This document shows, piece after piece, positions 61,615-64,000 of a stretch of DNA of 64,000 bases (position 1 is its first letter; each line of letters begins with the position of its first letter). The position numbers and the translations under genes were made by a program. The notes beneath the pieces were generated by a model. It made no database searches and was not told where the DNA came from. It saw only the letters and a list, made by a program, of their open reading frames with translations. The DNA comes from Owenia fusiformis (Eukaryota > Annelida > Polychaeta > Sabellida > Oweniidae): contig CAIIXF020000001.1 of assembly GCA_903813345.2 (NCBI GenBank), positions 21,719,915-21,783,914 on the forward strand. The letters are read 5' to 3'.

Positions 61615-63930
61615 TCATGTTACAAATAACTTGTAAATTCTCACTGGTATAAAAATTATGCATTCAAGAATTTTTGTAATAATGTATACAAAAAATCTAA
61701 GAACTGAATAAAGAAAACCAGTTTTATTAGTCAGTCCTGTGTATTTAAATTGAGCCTGAGCCCAATGTTGAATTTCTCCTTTCCCCATTGTGATGAAGAA
61801 TATGGTCCCTAGTAGATTAATAGCAGTGTTCATGAAGGCTACCGACTGCCACTCATCTCTAGTGCCCTGCAATCACATCCATTAGATTGTTTAGACTATG
61901 TCAGTGGCGTAGCAAGGAAGGAAAAGGTGACGAGGCCACATGACTACAAACGTATATTATATGCAAAGTTATACGGAATAAACACCATTAAATGTGAACA
62001 AAGTTCGAGGATGGCAAAAGAAGAACACAATGATAACCTTAATTGATGAGATTGTGCACAATTAAATGAAAAATCAAAAAATGATGACTTAAGATTAAAA
62101 ATTAATAAAATATATATACAATTAATTTATCTATATCAAAAATATCAAAAGGTGATGAAGCAAGCTCTTTGTCTTGCCTCATCTGCCACATCCTCCTTAG
62201 CAGGCTTCCAGAATCGTACCTCCTTCTTACAAAAATGAAGAATAGATTCTGGATTTTGAAACCCTGCGTACGGAGGATGCATCTGCCAATGCTTCAGTAT
62301 GTGTATGTGTTTATTATATTCTCCATGGCATGTTCTTAGGAAGGAAAAGGCAATGATGTAAAAATGCCATGTTCTTAGGAAGGAAAAGGCAATGATGTAA
62401 AAATGCCATATCACTTGAAATCATGATCTTATTGAACCCAGGTGGAACTCTACTATACCTAGCCCCTAGAAATGCAGAAGATACTCTGTTTGTCTAAATG
62501 TATTGTTTAGTATATTTTTGAAAGTACCTTAGGAAAATGCTATGTTCTTAGGAAGGAAAGGGTAATGATGTAAAAATGCCATTCATAGGTTTATATCACT
62601 TGAAATCATGACCTTCCAGGTGCAAGTTGCACTAATTGCTCCCCATATTGTAAGTATTACATTCAAATGTTGTATTATTGATTTCATTTATTAAAGATGG
62701 CACCATCATCAAGTCTCATATATGTATCTCATATCAGTTGTACACCCCTCAAAGTTAACAATGCAAATTCAAATTGTAGTTCTAAAATATTCTTGCCTTA
62801 GTCACACAATATGTACTTATATTTTAGCATCTAATAATTAAATGGGTCCTTTATTTTAGTATTACCAAAATTGATTCTCTGTTGATGATAAATTTTTGTC
62901 AAGGATTTATTTCACCACAGGATTCCACAGAATAGTGAGACACCCTGTATAAGTGACCGTCTTATTTTATTTCCTAATCTCTCATATGAATTGATATAAT
63001 GTTCTTACATTTTTTGTCATTCTGCCTATTAAGATTGGAGCGACCATGCCTGGGATTGTTGCTATGGTGTTTGTTATTCCAAACAATGTTCCGGCAAACC
63101 TGAAAAATATTTCTTGTATTAAAAGAATGTATTGACATTGTTCTACCTATATGGTGGAATTTGAAATGATTTGATAAGGGTTCATACTTTGAAGAGGCAT
63201 TCATGATCCAAAAGAGCTTTAAAATAGAATATTAATAATATACAGTGAAGCTTGTCTTATTGTAGCTAAGTAAGTGTTTACATTGAAAGGTGTTCAGATT
63301 AGAGAATTGTTCGGATATACAGGTTTTATTGTTTTGACCTTAGATTTCTTATGATCTTTAAATATGACCTTGACCTTCTCTGCCCAAATATGGTCATATA
63401 TAGGTCAAATGTCAATATAGTTCAGTCATGAAGAAGTACATACAAAACCATAGAAATGGTGATATACTGTAGTAAGGACATAAAAATGCAGTTACCACCA
63501 TTTTAAATAGCTTAATTTTCCCTCTTTAAAAAAGAGAGGATACACAATACACATGTATGGATACACATATACACGTACTGTACTAGGTTCTGACCCTAAA
63601 GGTAAGTAAACACTGACCTTGGAGCAATGTCAACATGGTTCACTTGGTATCCTGATCGCACTGGTCCAGTGAACAGTGTAGCAAACATCATCAGAAACAT
63701 GGCCAGGTAAAAGTTGTTGTAATCTAGGAAACTTAACCAGATTGTGAAAACTGATGGTAACAATGTCCCTATAAATAAAAGATGTACATGTACATACTGT
63801 CATGACTAGGCTTCTCAAAATAGTAATAAATAAGAAGCATTGGAAAATCACAAGATTATTATTTGAATTGGTTCTATAAATTTGATAACTTACCCATGAC
63901 CTTATAGTATTTACTGATAATTTTGCATTT
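61615..63930 (-). CDS. Second SLC17 gene, 3' part only (5' end beyond the window)
   Basis: Exons in transcript order: 63894-63930 (less certain), 63618-63768, 63009-63099 and 61615-61866 (TGA). The matching exons of the neighbouring gene have the same lengths (151 and 91 nt) and phases, and the signature SGYQVNHVDIAPRFAGTLFG, then TNTIATIPGM, is shared. The genes are therefore a head-to-tail tandem duplicate. The last exon starts GTRDEWQ like its partner (GTREEWQ), but after QHWAQAQFKYTG it ends in a different tail with a long hydrophobic stretch (GFLYSVLRFFVYIITKIL and more). The 37-nt exon reading KCKIISKYYKVMG fits phase and position, although the neighbour has this part fused to a larger exon. 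The window's last bases, read on this strand, begin GTAAAC and could be the next donor. Confidence 0.8.
61867..63008 (-). other. Last intron of the second SLC17 gene, with repeats
   Basis: Contains the dispersed repeat piece 62205-62280 (empty-site partner of 38147-38390) and a 40-bp unit (ATGTTCTTAGGAAGGAAAAG) present twice in tandem at about 62327-62407 and once more near 62542. A CACCCTGTATA end near 62943 may be half of a TACAGGGTG-type element. Confidence 0.6.
63241..63330. mobile_element. MITE of the CAGTAAAACCTGT family in second SLC17 gene
   Basis: It starts TACAGTGAAGCTTGTCTTAT and ends ATACAGGTTTTATTG, with internal GGTGTTCAGATTAG and TTCGGAT words like the copy at 48351-48456. It is about 90 bp long. 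Confidence 0.6.
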
Positions 63931-64000
63931 CTAAAGAAATAATATTTATATGTCAAAGCATATACTAGTAACTAGTATAATAAATAGTCTGATAGTTTAC

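Overview
This is an AT-rich eukaryotic (metazoan) genomic window. Genes are split by GT-AG introns, a degraded Tx1/L1-type LINE is present, and short inverted-repeat DNA transposons and minisatellites are very dense. Intact CCDC60 (a conserved animal coiled-coil protein), an SLC17 transporter pair and an MS4A-like tetraspan protein fit a marine invertebrate, perhaps a deuterostome. I cannot name the species from sequence alone.

Layout. (1) 2953-4722, + strand: a two-exon Golgi-type sulfotransferase. (2) 4723-14949: gene-free and repeat-rich. It holds a composite repeat (9331-12500) with a tandem array of nuclear-receptor-like half-sites and a 5'-truncated LINE (10531-12415) inserted into it. 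(3) 14950-19437, - strand: a six-exon MS4A/CD20-like four-TM protein, whose fourth intron is filled by an 83-bp minisatellite carrying copies of the exon 4 splice donor. (4) 19440-23470: intergenic, with an 840-bp inverted-repeat element. (5) 23479-47161, + strand: a 21-coding-exon CCDC60 orthologue of about 850 codons. Its second intron holds an inverted copy of the composite repeat ending 12 bp before exon 3. (6) 51527-59194, - strand: a complete ten-exon SLC17 (sialin-like) anion transporter. Its last intron holds a 34/35-bp minisatellite that also repeats an exon end plus splice donor. (7) 61615-63930, - strand: the 3' part of a second, tandemly duplicated SLC17 gene running off the right edge.

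The genes do not form an obvious pathway. The two SLC17 genes are a local duplication. The most unusual signals are architectural: two unrelated minisatellites, in two different genes, each grew across an exon/5'-splice-site junction and multiply that junction about 14- and nearly 40-fold; and a dispersed repeat carries about 15 DR4-type AGGTCA pairs into the neighbourhood of genes. Exon models come from reading splice sites and phases by eye; no transcript or database evidence was available.
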